Position numbers and translations under genes: made by a program. Under the pieces are notes generated by a model. That model ran no database searches. It saw only the letters and a program-made list of their open reading frames with translations, and was not told the DNA's origin. DNA of 64,000 bases, from contig JBCCDY010000004.1 of assembly GCA_039030555.1 (NCBI GenBank), positions 186,001 to 250,000 on the forward strand. Reading direction: 5' to 3'. Below, in pieces: positions 45,163-53,204 of this stretch; position 1 is the first letter of the stretch, and every line of letters begins with the position of its first letter. Origin of the DNA: JBCCDY01 sp039030555. Its GTDB lineage: Bacteria > Bacteroidota > Bacteroidia > Cytophagales > Cyclobacteriaceae.

Positions 45163-45330
45163 ATAAAGTATTCGCTTACTTAATCTTTTCTGCAATAGTT
45201 ATCTCAGCTATTTACGGCTTCGCTAAAATTATTCTTGATATAATAAAGTGGGTAAGATAATCGACCCCTCTGATTTTTGATATAACTCACTTCCTGAAAA
45301 TAGCTTACCAATCAAAATTCCCAGTAAGTG

Positions 45331-45744
45331 TCATGATGATTTATCCAAAATTTTGACTAGAGTCCAATCTGAGTTTTTTAGCATAAAATGATATTCAATA
45401 TACATCCCGTTATCAATTCCTTCTCTTTTATAAATCATGTTCGGGGTTTGTTTTTCTAAAAGAACATTAAAAGCATCAACTTCTTTACTCTGAGCCTGAT
45501 CATCTTTCGAAAAGTCGATAAATCTCCAATTAGATTTACTGATTAAACTCAACTCTTCATTGTCCAATATATATAAACTATAATATTGCAGCGGAAATTG
45601 AATATGACTTAACTGGTAATCAGGATTAGTTGAAAAATCTTCAAATCGGATATCGTTCTCATCATTCGAAATATCTTTTACTTTCCCTGTATTAGAACAA
45701 CTTACAATCAAGGTTATAATCAATAATTGAAAGACTAGCTTCAT
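45331..45744 (-). CDS. Small predicted lipoprotein
   Basis: About 137 aa from the ATG at 45742-45744, preferred over 45777 because it starts the signal peptide MKLVFQLLIITLIVSCSN (Cys at 16). The mature part is soluble, with no recognised domain (WRFIDFSKDDQAQSKEVDAFN, MLKNSDWTLVKILDKSS). Function unknown; it stands at the edge of the decayed locus at 45.8-46.7 kb. Confidence 0.65.
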   Translation of the reverse strand: MKLVFQLLIITLIVSCSNTGKVKDISNDENDIRFEDFSTNPDYQLSHIQFPLQYYSLYILDNEELSLISKSNWRFIDFSKDDQAQSKEVDAFNVLLEKQTPNMIYKREGIDNGMYIEYHFMLKNSDWTLVKILDKSS

Positions 45745-45841
45745 ATTATTTCTATCTATTAAAGTCAGTATCTTCATTGAAAATAACTTTTAGAAAGTCA
45801 GACCAAGCGGACGTATTACTGTCCTCCTTAGTATTCCTATA

Positions 45842-45864
45842 GCGCAAGTGTTTTTCACTTGTGC
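45842..45864. repeat. REP-like hairpin in decayed locus
   Basis: GCGCAAGTG-TTTTT-CACTTGTGC: a 9-bp stem with one G-T pair. No T tract follows. The surrounding 45780-45980 shows no gene I can support. Confidence 0.5.
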
Positions 45865-45981
45865 TCATCCTACTACCTACTATATAAGCTATCCTATTTG
45901 CCTCATCTTTATTCTGTTCGCACAAGTCACTCCAACACACTTCCCCTGCCAGAAGACTTGCGCGATAGGGATAGGGGTGAT

Positions 45982-46265
45982 ACAATCCCGGAAAATATAG
46001 CACCACTAGGGTACCTGTACGCTATGGCAGGTTTGGAAGATATTACGGTACTGCCAGAGTAGCAGTTTATGAGCCTGGATCAGTAGAAAAAAATAGAAGT
46101 TTCATTATGGAATCCCTTCTCTATGACTTACGAGAATCTACTAAAGAAAATAGCCTGCATTGGATAGGTAAAATTAAAGTTACCAATCCGTCTGATTTTG
46201 ATAAAGCAAGCGATAAGTATGCTAAGGCTTTGGTAAAAAAATTAATGAAAGAGGCTATTGAGTAA
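45982..46265 (+). pseudogene. Unidentified gene fragment
   Basis: The frame is open from 45982 to a stop at 46263-46265 but has no good start near its beginning. The peptide (RYGRFGRYYGTARVAVYEPGS, SFIMESLLYDLRESTKENSLHW, KYAKALVKKLMKEAIE) looks like real coding sequence. I cannot assign a family. The absent N-terminus and the damaged PIN fragment right after it point to decay. Confidence 0.4.
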
Positions 46266-46452
46266 TGATAAAGTGGAGATCATCCGAATGGTTAGGCAAT
46301 GTCGTGATCCAAATGATGATAAATTCCTGGAGCTTGCTTTAAATGGTGAAGCGGATTATTTCGTCACTGGTAATGAGGATTTATTAACCATGCAAAACTT
46401 TTATAAAGCCAGGATTCTTACCCCAGCCGACTTTATTGAGCTTTTTAGTTGA
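46266..46452 (+). pseudogene. C-terminal fragment of a PIN-domain toxin (COG1569-type)
   Basis: The peptide CRDPNDDKFLELALNGEADYF-VTGNEDLL and TPADFIELF is the C-terminal half of the putative PIN toxin family (about 130-140 aa). The N-terminal half with the first catalytic Asp is missing; the frame upstream is not PIN-like. The remainder of the gap (46453-46748) has only a short open stretch ending near 46555 and no gene. Confidence 0.7.
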
Positions 46453-46748
46453 GAATGGAAAAGCAGGTGAGTTCTCCCCTACCTTGCACTCTATTGATCT
46501 TAAAGGTCAACAGTTTGATTTTACCGTCAACATCCGGGAAGATCGGTATGGTTGAGATTACCAACTAGATATAAGGGTTAGCATTCTCACGGCTGATCTC
46601 ATCCCACCCTTTTTAGTATTGTGAGTTATTACTAAAATTTTTAGGCCGTCTAGTCGGATTGGAGACTTATATCATTACTACTTCCACTATTAGTATCGCG
46701 GAAGCCAATTCAAAGCTTACATATAGATATCAGCTCAAACCCAAAAGC

Positions 46749-48059
46749 TTAGTTTTCAACCCAGAATGGAATGTTGGAATGAGCAGTATGATGGTTGCCA
46801 TCTTCTACACTAATAAATAATCGATAAGCGCCAGGTTTGGTCGGAGCTATGAAATTGGCAGTGCCACCCTCATTTTCAGAAAACAAGCCTTCAATAGTAC
46901 TAGGAATATATTCCGCATCACCGCCAGTTTTCGCCGACCGACTTTCACGCATAATTTCCCAACGATAGGTCAACACATCATTATCGGGGTCATTTGCTTC
47001 AACCTGAGCAAAGCAAGTATCACCTGCTTTCAGCTTAATGTTATCGGTAGCCCTAAGCCCCTCCAGAGTAAAATCATTTAATCTGGGTGTCCGATTCTTC
47101 GGCCACTCTCCGTTCCATGCATAGTGCATAGCATCAACCGATTCAGTTTCATTTCCATCTGGCATGAACATTCCAAACCAGGTGGGTGTTCGTTCCTGCT
47201 TTTGACCCCACAGGAATACGAAGGATCCCATTACCTGCTGTGATTGAGATAAAATGGATTTCTGATATCTGCTAAGATAAAGATCTGCTTTTACAGAGCT
47301 GTTATTCTCAAGAGGGGCTCCCCATTCGGTTTTACCAACTTCCCAATAGCCCGTTGCACCCCACTCCGTAACCAGCAAAGGTCCTTTATGTCCGGATGCT
47401 GAAATAAGCCCTGGAAGCATGTCTATTGGTCCATACAGCTGCACACTCAGAAAATCCAGATCAGGAGCTCTATTTTCAATGAGATCTATATCTTTTCTGT
47501 CTATTCCTGCTAAAGGGGTGGTGGTCAGATGATTTGGGTCTATTTTATGGATCATTTTGGATATATCGTTCACGGCATCCCATACTTTTGGGTTTTCAGA
47601 CTGAAGGTTCAGTTCATTTCCTACGCCCCATATCATCAGCGCCGGATGATCTTTCAGTTCTTCCACTTTCTTACGAATGCTCTCTAGTTGCCGCTTCACT
47701 GCCTTTTTATCATTATAATCAAACCCATGGCGTTCTAAACCAACCCAAACGCCCATCATTACTTTCAATCCAAGTGCCTGAGCTTCATCTAATACTTTCT
47801 TACCATTATCGGTACTCCATGTCCTAAAGGAATTGGCCCCGTGACTGGCCAATACTTCGACACTACCTTGGTCTACTCCGGCACCCTTGACGTAGAAAGG
47901 TTCTCCATTCAAAAAGATGCGATAGCCTTCGTCTGTCAAACGAATTTCAGATTTAGTGATTTCAGCAGTCGATTTTTCGGTATTGAAAGCAATAGAACTA
48001 TGCATGTATGCAAAAAGAAATAAAAACAGAACGCATCGATTATTAAATAAAGATTTCAT
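46749..48059 (-). CDS. Secreted glycoside hydrolase, GH2/TIM-barrel-like, with C-terminal Ig-like domain
   Basis: 436 aa. Signal peptide (about 1-25), TIM-barrel catalytic part (about 45-330) and an Ig/cadherin-like tail (about 345-436, QVEANDPDNDVLTYRWEIM). The acid/base candidate is Glu149 in WGVGNEL and the nucleophile candidate is Glu232 in LLVTEWGATG, as in clan GH-A. Full GH2 enzymes have preceding beta domains that are absent here. Polysaccharide substrate not predictable; periplasmic or outer surface. Confidence 0.82.
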   Translation of the reverse strand: MKSLFNNRCVLFLFLFAYMHSSIAFNTEKSTAEITKSEIRLTDEGYRIFLNGEPFYVKGAGVDQGSVEVLASHGANSFRTWSTDNGKKVLDEAQALGLKVMMGVWVGLERHGFDYNDKKAVKRQLESIRKKVEELKDHPALMIWGVGNELNLQSENPKVWDAVNDISKMIHKIDPNHLTTTPLAGIDRKDIDLIENRAPDLDFLSVQLYGPIDMLPGLISASGHKGPLLVTEWGATGYWEVGKTEWGAPLENNSSVKADLYLSRYQKSILSQSQQVMGSFVFLWGQKQERTPTWFGMFMPDGNETESVDAMHYAWNGEWPKNRTPRLNDFTLEGLRATDNIKLKAGDTCFAQVEANDPDNDVLTYRWEIMRESRSAKTGGDAEYIPSTIEGLFSENEGGTANFIAPTKPGAYRLFISVEDGNHHTAHSNIPFWVEN

Positions 48060-48113
48060 TTGGTATGGGTTAAGCTCATTTATAAAACTACTTTTCAGTT
48101 ACAAGATCGTAAT

Positions 48114-48911
48114 TTACCAATCTTCCAGGCTGGTCTTATCTTCCATCCAGCCCCACTCCACATCTTTCATAAACCATAAAAATGCATCGAGATCAGTAAC
48201 TCCCCAATCGTGAAAGTCTTTGACGCATTTAAAAAGGTCTGTCGCATGTTTTACATTAGGCTCATTAAGTAGTTGATTCATTTTATCAATGAAGTTAACT
48301 GGTTTTTCAGGGCACCTATCGAGGTATTCATAAAACCATTTATGATAAGGGAAAAAAATACGATTGTGTGCCAATATCAACCGACCAGCAAAAAGGGTCA
48401 ACTGAGAAGCTGCTCGACTTTTGGTGTATAAATTATCGTGCCGCTCTGCCTCACCCATTAACCAGTGTTGAATAAAAGACATGGAATAAAAGGTTCTTAG
48501 TTTTTCCTCTCTTAACTCCTCCGGATATGTGGAAATGGTTTCAATCAACTGATCCAAGTCATCAATTTTTGAGAAGGCAGTAAATGCACCATCAAAAGCA
48601 GCACGGGAAGGCTCATTACCTTTTTCATTGACTTTGTTCAAATACGCCATATCAATGATTTTCCCATCCACAAAGCCTCCTGAATAATCAGTGAGATCTG
48701 TCCGATTGATAAACAGATCATTTTGCTGATTCCGCTCTTCAAATTCTTCGTCTGTGGCCACGATCATAAAGTCAACATCGGAGACGTCACGGGCACATCC
48801 TTTAGCCACAGAGCCGCCAATAATGATGGCTTGAAATCGAGGGTCATTTTCGTATTCAGCAACTAAGTTGTCAATACTTCTTTGATGATGCGGTCGGATT
48901 TCAGCTTTCAT
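48114..48911 (-). CDS. Nucleotidyltransferase-domain protein
   Basis: 265 aa. Pol beta-type motif IIGGSVAKGCARDVSDVDFMIV (GS-x-DxD) at about 31-52, followed by a helical C-terminal part. Resembles minimal nucleotidyltransferase/aminoglycoside-type domains but substrate unknown. It starts with the GGS loop intact. A 35-codon open stretch upstream on the same strand (48929-49033) is possible but not supported as a gene. Confidence 0.8.
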   Translation of the reverse strand: MKAEIRPHHQRSIDNLVAEYENDPRFQAIIIGGSVAKGCARDVSDVDFMIVATDEEFEERNQQNDLFINRTDLTDYSGGFVDGKIIDMAYLNKVNEKGNEPSRAAFDGAFTAFSKIDDLDQLIETISTYPEELREEKLRTFYSMSFIQHWLMGEAERHDNLYTKSRAASQLTLFAGRLILAHNRIFFPYHKWFYEYLDRCPEKPVNFIDKMNQLLNEPNVKHATDLFKCVKDFHDWGVTDLDAFLWFMKDVEWGWMEDKTSLEDW

Positions 48912-49089
48912 AAAGAATGGGGTGAATGTTAAAGATATTTAATGTATCTCTCGACTATACTATCCAGAGCTTCAAAACTAAAGAAGTGCTCACCTCTTGG
49001 TTGATCCAAGGGAGGCATTTCAAATACAAATAACCCTAGCATGTGAAGAATATTGGATTTGATTTTTAATTAGATTTTATTAGAATATC

Positions 49090-49815
49090 GGGTTAATATT
49101 CCAAAAGTACTCTTTAACCCCAAATATAAATCGAAAGGCATGCTATCAGCATATCGAGCTTTTTAGAAAAACAAATGTTTTTCCTTGAAAGCCTCTTCAA
49201 AGCTGTTCTGAGTGTTAGATTGTTTCGTTCGATATGCCTGGTGTATCTAAGACCGATCTTGTGCAGTTCATTTGGGATCAAGCTTCTGTAAGCCATCAAG
49301 CTGTCGGTGTAGATGTATTTAGGATTTAACTTCAGACATTTTTGTACTACTGTATCCAAATTAATCTTAGTACGATTGCCTACTTTAAAGTCTATTACCT
49401 TACCAGTATGTTGGTCGATAGCATAAATAATATATGCTTCGTTTTTCTTGGATTGAACAAAAGTCCATAGTTCATCTATTTGTATGCAAAGGCTTTTTTT
49501 AAATCGAGTGGCTTTCCCAGTCTCGAAGCCAGAGCCTTTATCCGCTTTATCGTAGTTGTTGGAGATATATTCAATATTCTTGAAATAGATCTTATGCCAA
49601 CTCCTTCCTTAAGTAGTTTTATAATTTTTCTACCCCAGGCTGACAAGCATTATAGTTGTATTCTTCAGTTTGATACCTTCTACAACTATTACAATACCAT
49701 TTTCTTTTATCACTTGAAATCCTACTTTATTACAATTGGTTTTATAATACCTGCATTCCATAGCTAATAATCTGAAACATGAGGTCTAAAAAAGCACTGA
49801 AATTTTAATTTTAAT
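49090..49815 (-). mobile_element. IS1-family element, decayed
   Basis: The minus strand encodes an IS1-type transposase (see the next entry). Weak inverted ends: AGTACTCTTTAACCCC near 49108 on the plus strand and AGTGCTTTTTTAGACCTC near 49795 on the minus strand. Element limits are approximate. No flanking target duplication was found by eye. Confidence 0.5.
49114..49761 (-). pseudogene. IS1-family transposase, frameshifted
   Basis: The ATG at 49761 gives a zinc-finger start (MECRYYKTNCNKVGFQ). The match then continues in a second frame (KRKWYCNSCRRYQTEEYNYNAC) and in a third (GRKIIKLLKEGVGIRSISRIL, IDELWTFVQSKKNEAYIIY, TDSLMAYRSLIPNELH, RHIERNNLTLRTALKRLSRK). These are InsAB-type zinc ribbon, HTH and DDE-like parts. 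One frameshift can be programmed in IS1 elements, but two are needed here, so the gene is probably dead. Confidence 0.8.
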
Positions 49816-50017
49816 GAGTTTTTCCTGAGAAGGGCAGAGAAAACATTTTTAATAATTTTAACCTGATAATTTTTATTTACCTGATTATCAGCAACTTGAT
49901 TAACAAATCATTCAGAAATGATAATTTGGAACATATTGATCATGCAAATAATCTTGCCGTATTAAATCCCAAAGAGGATTAACTTTGAACAGTTGGAAAA
50001 CAAAATTTCACTAAACC

Positions 50018-50389
50018 ATGAGCGACCTTAACAACGATCCGGAATTGGACGGTAAATACCTGGGTACTATAACCAAAGACTTTGTGTTAATCTCAGAGAC
50101 TTTAAAAGAAGCTTCATACGCTGTCCGCAAGAGGGGTTTTTCAGATTTTCCAATTTTCCCTATTGCTAAAGTTGAGATTCCAATCGGTCAGTTGCTTATT
50201 GGTAAAACAGAGTTAGGCTTAAGCTGGAATTATAATGTTACCTATCTGGATGAGTTCGTGCAAAGACAAATAGTTGATAATGAACAAAATTTCAAAGACG
50301 TTTATAAAGATCCCGATGAGTTTTGTTGCCTTTTCGTTATCGACGATGGTTTCACCAAATTTGTATTCGTACCTTATCCGGAGGAATAA
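50018..50389 (+). CDS. Hypothetical protein
   Basis: 123 aa, soluble, no family recognised. The sequence is regular (DPELDGKYLGTITKDFVLI, AKVEIPIGQLLIGKTELGLSW, DPDEFCCLFVIDDGFTKFVFVPYPEE) with a good ATG after a leader. It ends 1 nt before the convergent next gene. Probably cytoplasmic. Confidence 0.6.
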   Translation: MSDLNNDPELDGKYLGTITKDFVLISETLKEASYAVRKRGFSDFPIFPIAKVEIPIGQLLIGKTELGLSWNYNVTYLDEFVQRQIVDNEQNFKDVYKDPDEFCCLFVIDDGFTKFVFVPYPEE

Positions 50390-50390
50390 G

Positions 50391-50816
50391 CTATATCTTT
50401 TTCAACCATTTATATGCTTGATCAAAGCTATCGAAATATTTCGATCGGGACTTAATCGGTTGCCCCATTAACTCCTTGATTTGATTTACTGAGCTTTTAG
50501 CAAGAACATCGTCAGGAACTACTGCAGCAGAGTATTCAATTCCTGCTTCTATCATTTGTCTTGTGAATTCTCCGGAGATGAACTTTTGTGATGCCGGATC
50601 TAAAATCTCCATTTCAGAGGCATCATATAGGATTTTATGTGCATTTTCAATACGCGCTACTTGTATGGTTCTATTTCCCGCAGCTACAATTTCTTCTTTG
50701 GTAAAAAATCCCATCCAGTAACTGACTAGTAATTCATCCTGCTTATTCCAGGCGATTTTCACATAGGGCTTATCGAAATATAAATTCGACCGTTTAATAT
50801 AGTTCAAGCTGTTCAT
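50391..50816 (-). CDS. Hypothetical protein, STAS/SpoIIAA-like
   Basis: 141 aa. Alternating strands and helices (YVKIAWNKQDELLVSYWMGFFTKEEIVAAG, HKILYDASEMEILDPASQKF, IKSRSKYFDSFDQAYKWLKK) fit the SpoIIAA-like fold often found in Bacteroidetes. No enzymatic motif. It follows thiL on the same strand with a 28-nt gap, so it may share its transcript. Confidence 0.6.
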   Translation of the reverse strand: MNSLNYIKRSNLYFDKPYVKIAWNKQDELLVSYWMGFFTKEEIVAAGNRTIQVARIENAHKILYDASEMEILDPASQKFISGEFTRQMIEAGIEYSAAVVPDDVLAKSSVNQIKELMGQPIKSRSKYFDSFDQAYKWLKKI

Positions 50817-50844
50817 TCAGCCTCTTGATCTTGGAGTGTGAATT

Positions 50845-51879
50845 TTAAAAATGCTTCCATCCTTGTGCCTTCAGTTCCGCAACCGTTCCTGACCGGGTTA
50901 CCAGTTTGTTTCCTGATTTTGAATCAGTTACGTATCCTATAGTATGTATATTCGAATGATTTTTCAACTTTTCAAAATCGTCTTGCTGAATGGTGAATAA
51001 TAACTCATAGTCTTCACCTCCATTCAAAGCACAGGTCACGATGTTCATATTAAACTCTTCCGCTGTTTTAAAAGACTCATCATCGACTGGCAATTTATCT
51101 TCGTAAACGACCATTCCGCAATTCGAACTTTTTGCAAGGTGCAATACTTCAGAAGCCAGGCCATCGGAAACATCTATCATTGAAGTTGGCTTAATGTTCA
51201 ACTCACGGAGCTCATGAATGATATTAGTCTTAGCTTCAGGCTTCAGTTGCCTTTGAACTATGTAAGAGTATCGGTCCAGTTCCGGCTGCATTTCAGGGTT
51301 TGATAAAAAAACCTGCTTTTCCCGCTCCAGAACCTGAAGTCCCAAATATGCGGCCCCAAGATCGCCCGTAACACAAATGATATCGTTTTTCCCGGCTCCG
51401 TTTCTGAGCGTTATATCCTTTGCATCAGCTTTTCCAATAGCGGTAATCGAGATCACTAGCCCTTCTTTCGAAGCTGTGGTATCTCCTCCTACTAAATCTA
51501 CATTGTAGTCTTCGCAAGCATGATTTATCCCTTCATAGAGTGCATCTACTGCTTCTACGGAAAACCGGTTGCTAATTGAGATATTCACCGTTATTTGAGT
51601 AGGAATGGCATTCATAGCAGCAATATCGGATACATTCACAGACACCGCTTTATACCCTAGATGCGGTAAGGGTGCGTATGAAAGATCAAAATGAACGCCT
51701 TCCAATAAAATATCTGAGGAAACTACGATTTGCTTGTCATCAAAATTTAAGACTGCAGCGTCATCTCCAATACCGATTATGGAACTCTTATTTTTAAGCT
51801 TGAATTTTTCGTTGATTCGCTCAATAAGCTTGAATTCACCTAATGATTCTATTTCAGTTCGTTTAAACTCTTCACTCAT
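50845..51879 (-). CDS. thiL: Thiamine-monophosphate kinase
   Basis: Phosphorylates TMP to the active cofactor TPP. 344 aa, AIR synthase-like fold. Motifs: IGIGDDAAVL, VSVNVSDIAAMNA, LVGGDTTAS, VTGDLGAAYLGL, IDVSDGLASEVLHLA and NGGEDYELLFT. It starts with a 4-nt overlap with the stop of the methylmalonyl-CoA epimerase gene upstream, giving translational coupling of two otherwise unrelated enzymes. Confidence 0.95.
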   Translation of the reverse strand: MSEEFKRTEIESLGEFKLIERINEKFKLKNKSSIIGIGDDAAVLNFDDKQIVVSSDILLEGVHFDLSYAPLPHLGYKAVSVNVSDIAAMNAIPTQITVNISISNRFSVEAVDALYEGINHACEDYNVDLVGGDTTASKEGLVISITAIGKADAKDITLRNGAGKNDIICVTGDLGAAYLGLQVLEREKQVFLSNPEMQPELDRYSYIVQRQLKPEAKTNIIHELRELNIKPTSMIDVSDGLASEVLHLAKSSNCGMVVYEDKLPVDDESFKTAEEFNMNIVTCALNGGEDYELLFTIQQDDFEKLKNHSNIHTIGYVTDSKSGNKLVTRSGTVAELKAQGWKHF

Positions 51880-52277
51880 TGTTTCTCTTGGGTTAACTCA
51901 ATCAATACTCCGTTACTACTTTTAGGGTGAAGAAAACAAACCAACTTATTGTCTGCACCATTTTTGGGTTGATCATTTAATAATTGAAACCCTTCTCCCT
52001 CGAGCCTTTTCATTTCAGCCTGTATATCATCCACCTCGAAAGCAATATGGTGAATACCTTCACCTTTTTTTTTAATGAATTTATTGATAGCACTTTCCGG
52101 AGAGCTGGCCTCCAGGAGTTCAATTTTTGACTCTCCAATTTTAAAAAAAGATGTTTTAACTCCCTCTGAAGCCACTTCTTCTGATTTATAAGGAGCTTCA
52201 CCAAAAATTGATGTGAACAATGAATTTGATTTTTCAAGGTCTTTTACTGCTATTCCAAGGTGTTCTATTCTTTTCAT
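51876..52277 (-). CDS. mce: Methylmalonyl-CoA epimerase
   Basis: Interconverts R- and S-methylmalonyl-CoA in propionyl-CoA metabolism. 133 aa, glyoxalase/VOC fold with two beta-alpha-beta repeats: EHLGIAVKDLEKS (metal His), KIELLEASSPESAINKFI, GIHHIAFEVDDIQAEMKRL and FLHPKSSNGVLIELTQE. The metal ligands are visible. It is the first gene of the mce-thiL unit. Confidence 0.93.
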   Translation of the reverse strand: MKRIEHLGIAVKDLEKSNSLFTSIFGEAPYKSEEVASEGVKTSFFKIGESKIELLEASSPESAINKFIKKKGEGIHHIAFEVDDIQAEMKRLEGEGFQLLNDQPKNGADNKLVCFLHPKSSNGVLIELTQEKQ

Positions 52278-52383
52278 GATCGATAAAAATTGGCTGATCG
52301 ATAAAGTTGGGGAAACTTTTTAAGGAGCGGAAAAGTTTTTTCAGTAATTTTTTAAGCTTAAATTCATAATAAAGAGCATATTC

Positions 52384-52794
52384 ATGATCGATGCATCTAC
52401 CGATGTGCATGTAAAAAGTGCACAGATCCAAAAAAAAATCTTAGGACATCTGGGTATTAAAAGCTCAAATCTCGTCTTCGAATTTCAATCCGTGGATGGA
52501 AGGGTTAAACTGGATCTTATAACTATAAACCCAAGACATAACCAGTCGTTTTTATTTCACTCTGCTACCGGGTACGATAAAATCGATGCCCTCAATAAAG
52601 TCTGGGAATATGTTGAAAGCTATAAAGACCGCGAAAACTCCTATACCATCCAATGGAGGACGCATGGGGAAAAAGAGTTACATACCTCCTACTTCAGTGC
52701 CAGAAATATTTACGAAGCATTAGATAAACTTTATTATGGTAGAGATATGAACACAATTTCTGTTTTTAGTGTTGTGTTAAATCCAGTAGCTTAA
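52384..52794 (+). CDS. Conserved hypothetical protein upstream of an IscA-type gene
   Basis: 136 aa, soluble. The stretch WEYVESYKDRENSYTIQWRTHGEKELHTSYF and EALDKLYYGRDMNTISVFSVVLNP looks like the Bacteroidetes protein commonly found near HesB/IscA genes. No domain with known activity. Followed by the IscA gene after 13 nt on the same strand, so co-transcribed. Function unknown. Confidence 0.65.
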   Translation: MIDASTDVHVKSAQIQKKILGHLGIKSSNLVFEFQSVDGRVKLDLITINPRHNQSFLFHSATGYDKIDALNKVWEYVESYKDRENSYTIQWRTHGEKELHTSYFSARNIYEALDKLYYGRDMNTISVFSVVLNPVA

Positions 52795-52807
52795 TAAATT
52801 TGAAGTT

Positions 52808-53134
52808 ATGATCAGTGTAACAGAGAAAGCAAAGGAAAGAATAATAGAGCTTCGTAAAGAGGAAGGGAAAACAAATGATCACAACATACGAGTAGCTGTT
52901 AAAGGTGGTGGATGTAGTGGATTGATGTATGATCTTCTTTTCGATGACCAAAGAACAGATACGGATGAAGTTTTTGAAGATCAGGGAGTGAAAATCTTAA
53001 TAGATAAGAAAAGTATGTTGTATTTGCTAGGAACCACTCTTGATTTTTCAGACGGCTTAAATGGAAAGGGGTTCCAGTTCATTAACCCCAATGCATCCAG
53101 AACATGTGGATGCGGCGAAAGCTTTGCGGTTTGA
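52808..53134 (+). CDS. HesB/IscA-type iron-sulfur cluster carrier
   Basis: 108 aa. The conserved cysteines are present: GGGCSGLMY near residue 37-45 and the C-terminal CGCGESF pair. These bind Fe-S clusters for transfer to target enzymes; ISC or SUF specificity cannot be told. Preceded by the 136-aa gene, followed by a strong terminator. Confidence 0.95.
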   Translation: MISVTEKAKERIIELRKEEGKTNDHNIRVAVKGGGCSGLMYDLLFDDQRTDTDEVFEDQGVKILIDKKSMLYLLGTTLDFSDGLNGKGFQFINPNASRTCGCGESFAV

Positions 53135-53160
53135 TTATATAAAACATCTCAAAAGAAAAA

Positions 53161-53187
53161 AGGCCCGGAAATTTCAAATCCGGGCCT
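53161..53187. terminator. Bidirectional terminator after the IscA-type gene
   Basis: AGGCCCGGA and TCCGGGCCT form a 9-bp GC-rich stem (extended by A-T pairs) with a run of T on the plus strand and of A upstream. It serves both the IscA-type gene and the convergent protease. Confidence 0.93.
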
Positions 53188-53204
53188 TTTTTATTCATTA
53201 ATAA

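Noticed and set aside
45752..46006. 84-aa minus-strand open frame containing the GCGCAAGTG hairpin
   Set aside because: It has a hairpin in the middle, no recognised family, and lies in the decayed locus. Kept as undecided rather than called a gene.
48929..49033. 35-codon minus-strand open stretch upstream of the nucleotidyltransferase
   Set aside because: Too short, no family match and no leader; no evidence beyond being open.
49480..49767. Plus-strand 95-aa open frame
   Set aside because: It is antisense to the IS1-type transposase; the coding signal with family matches is on the minus strand.
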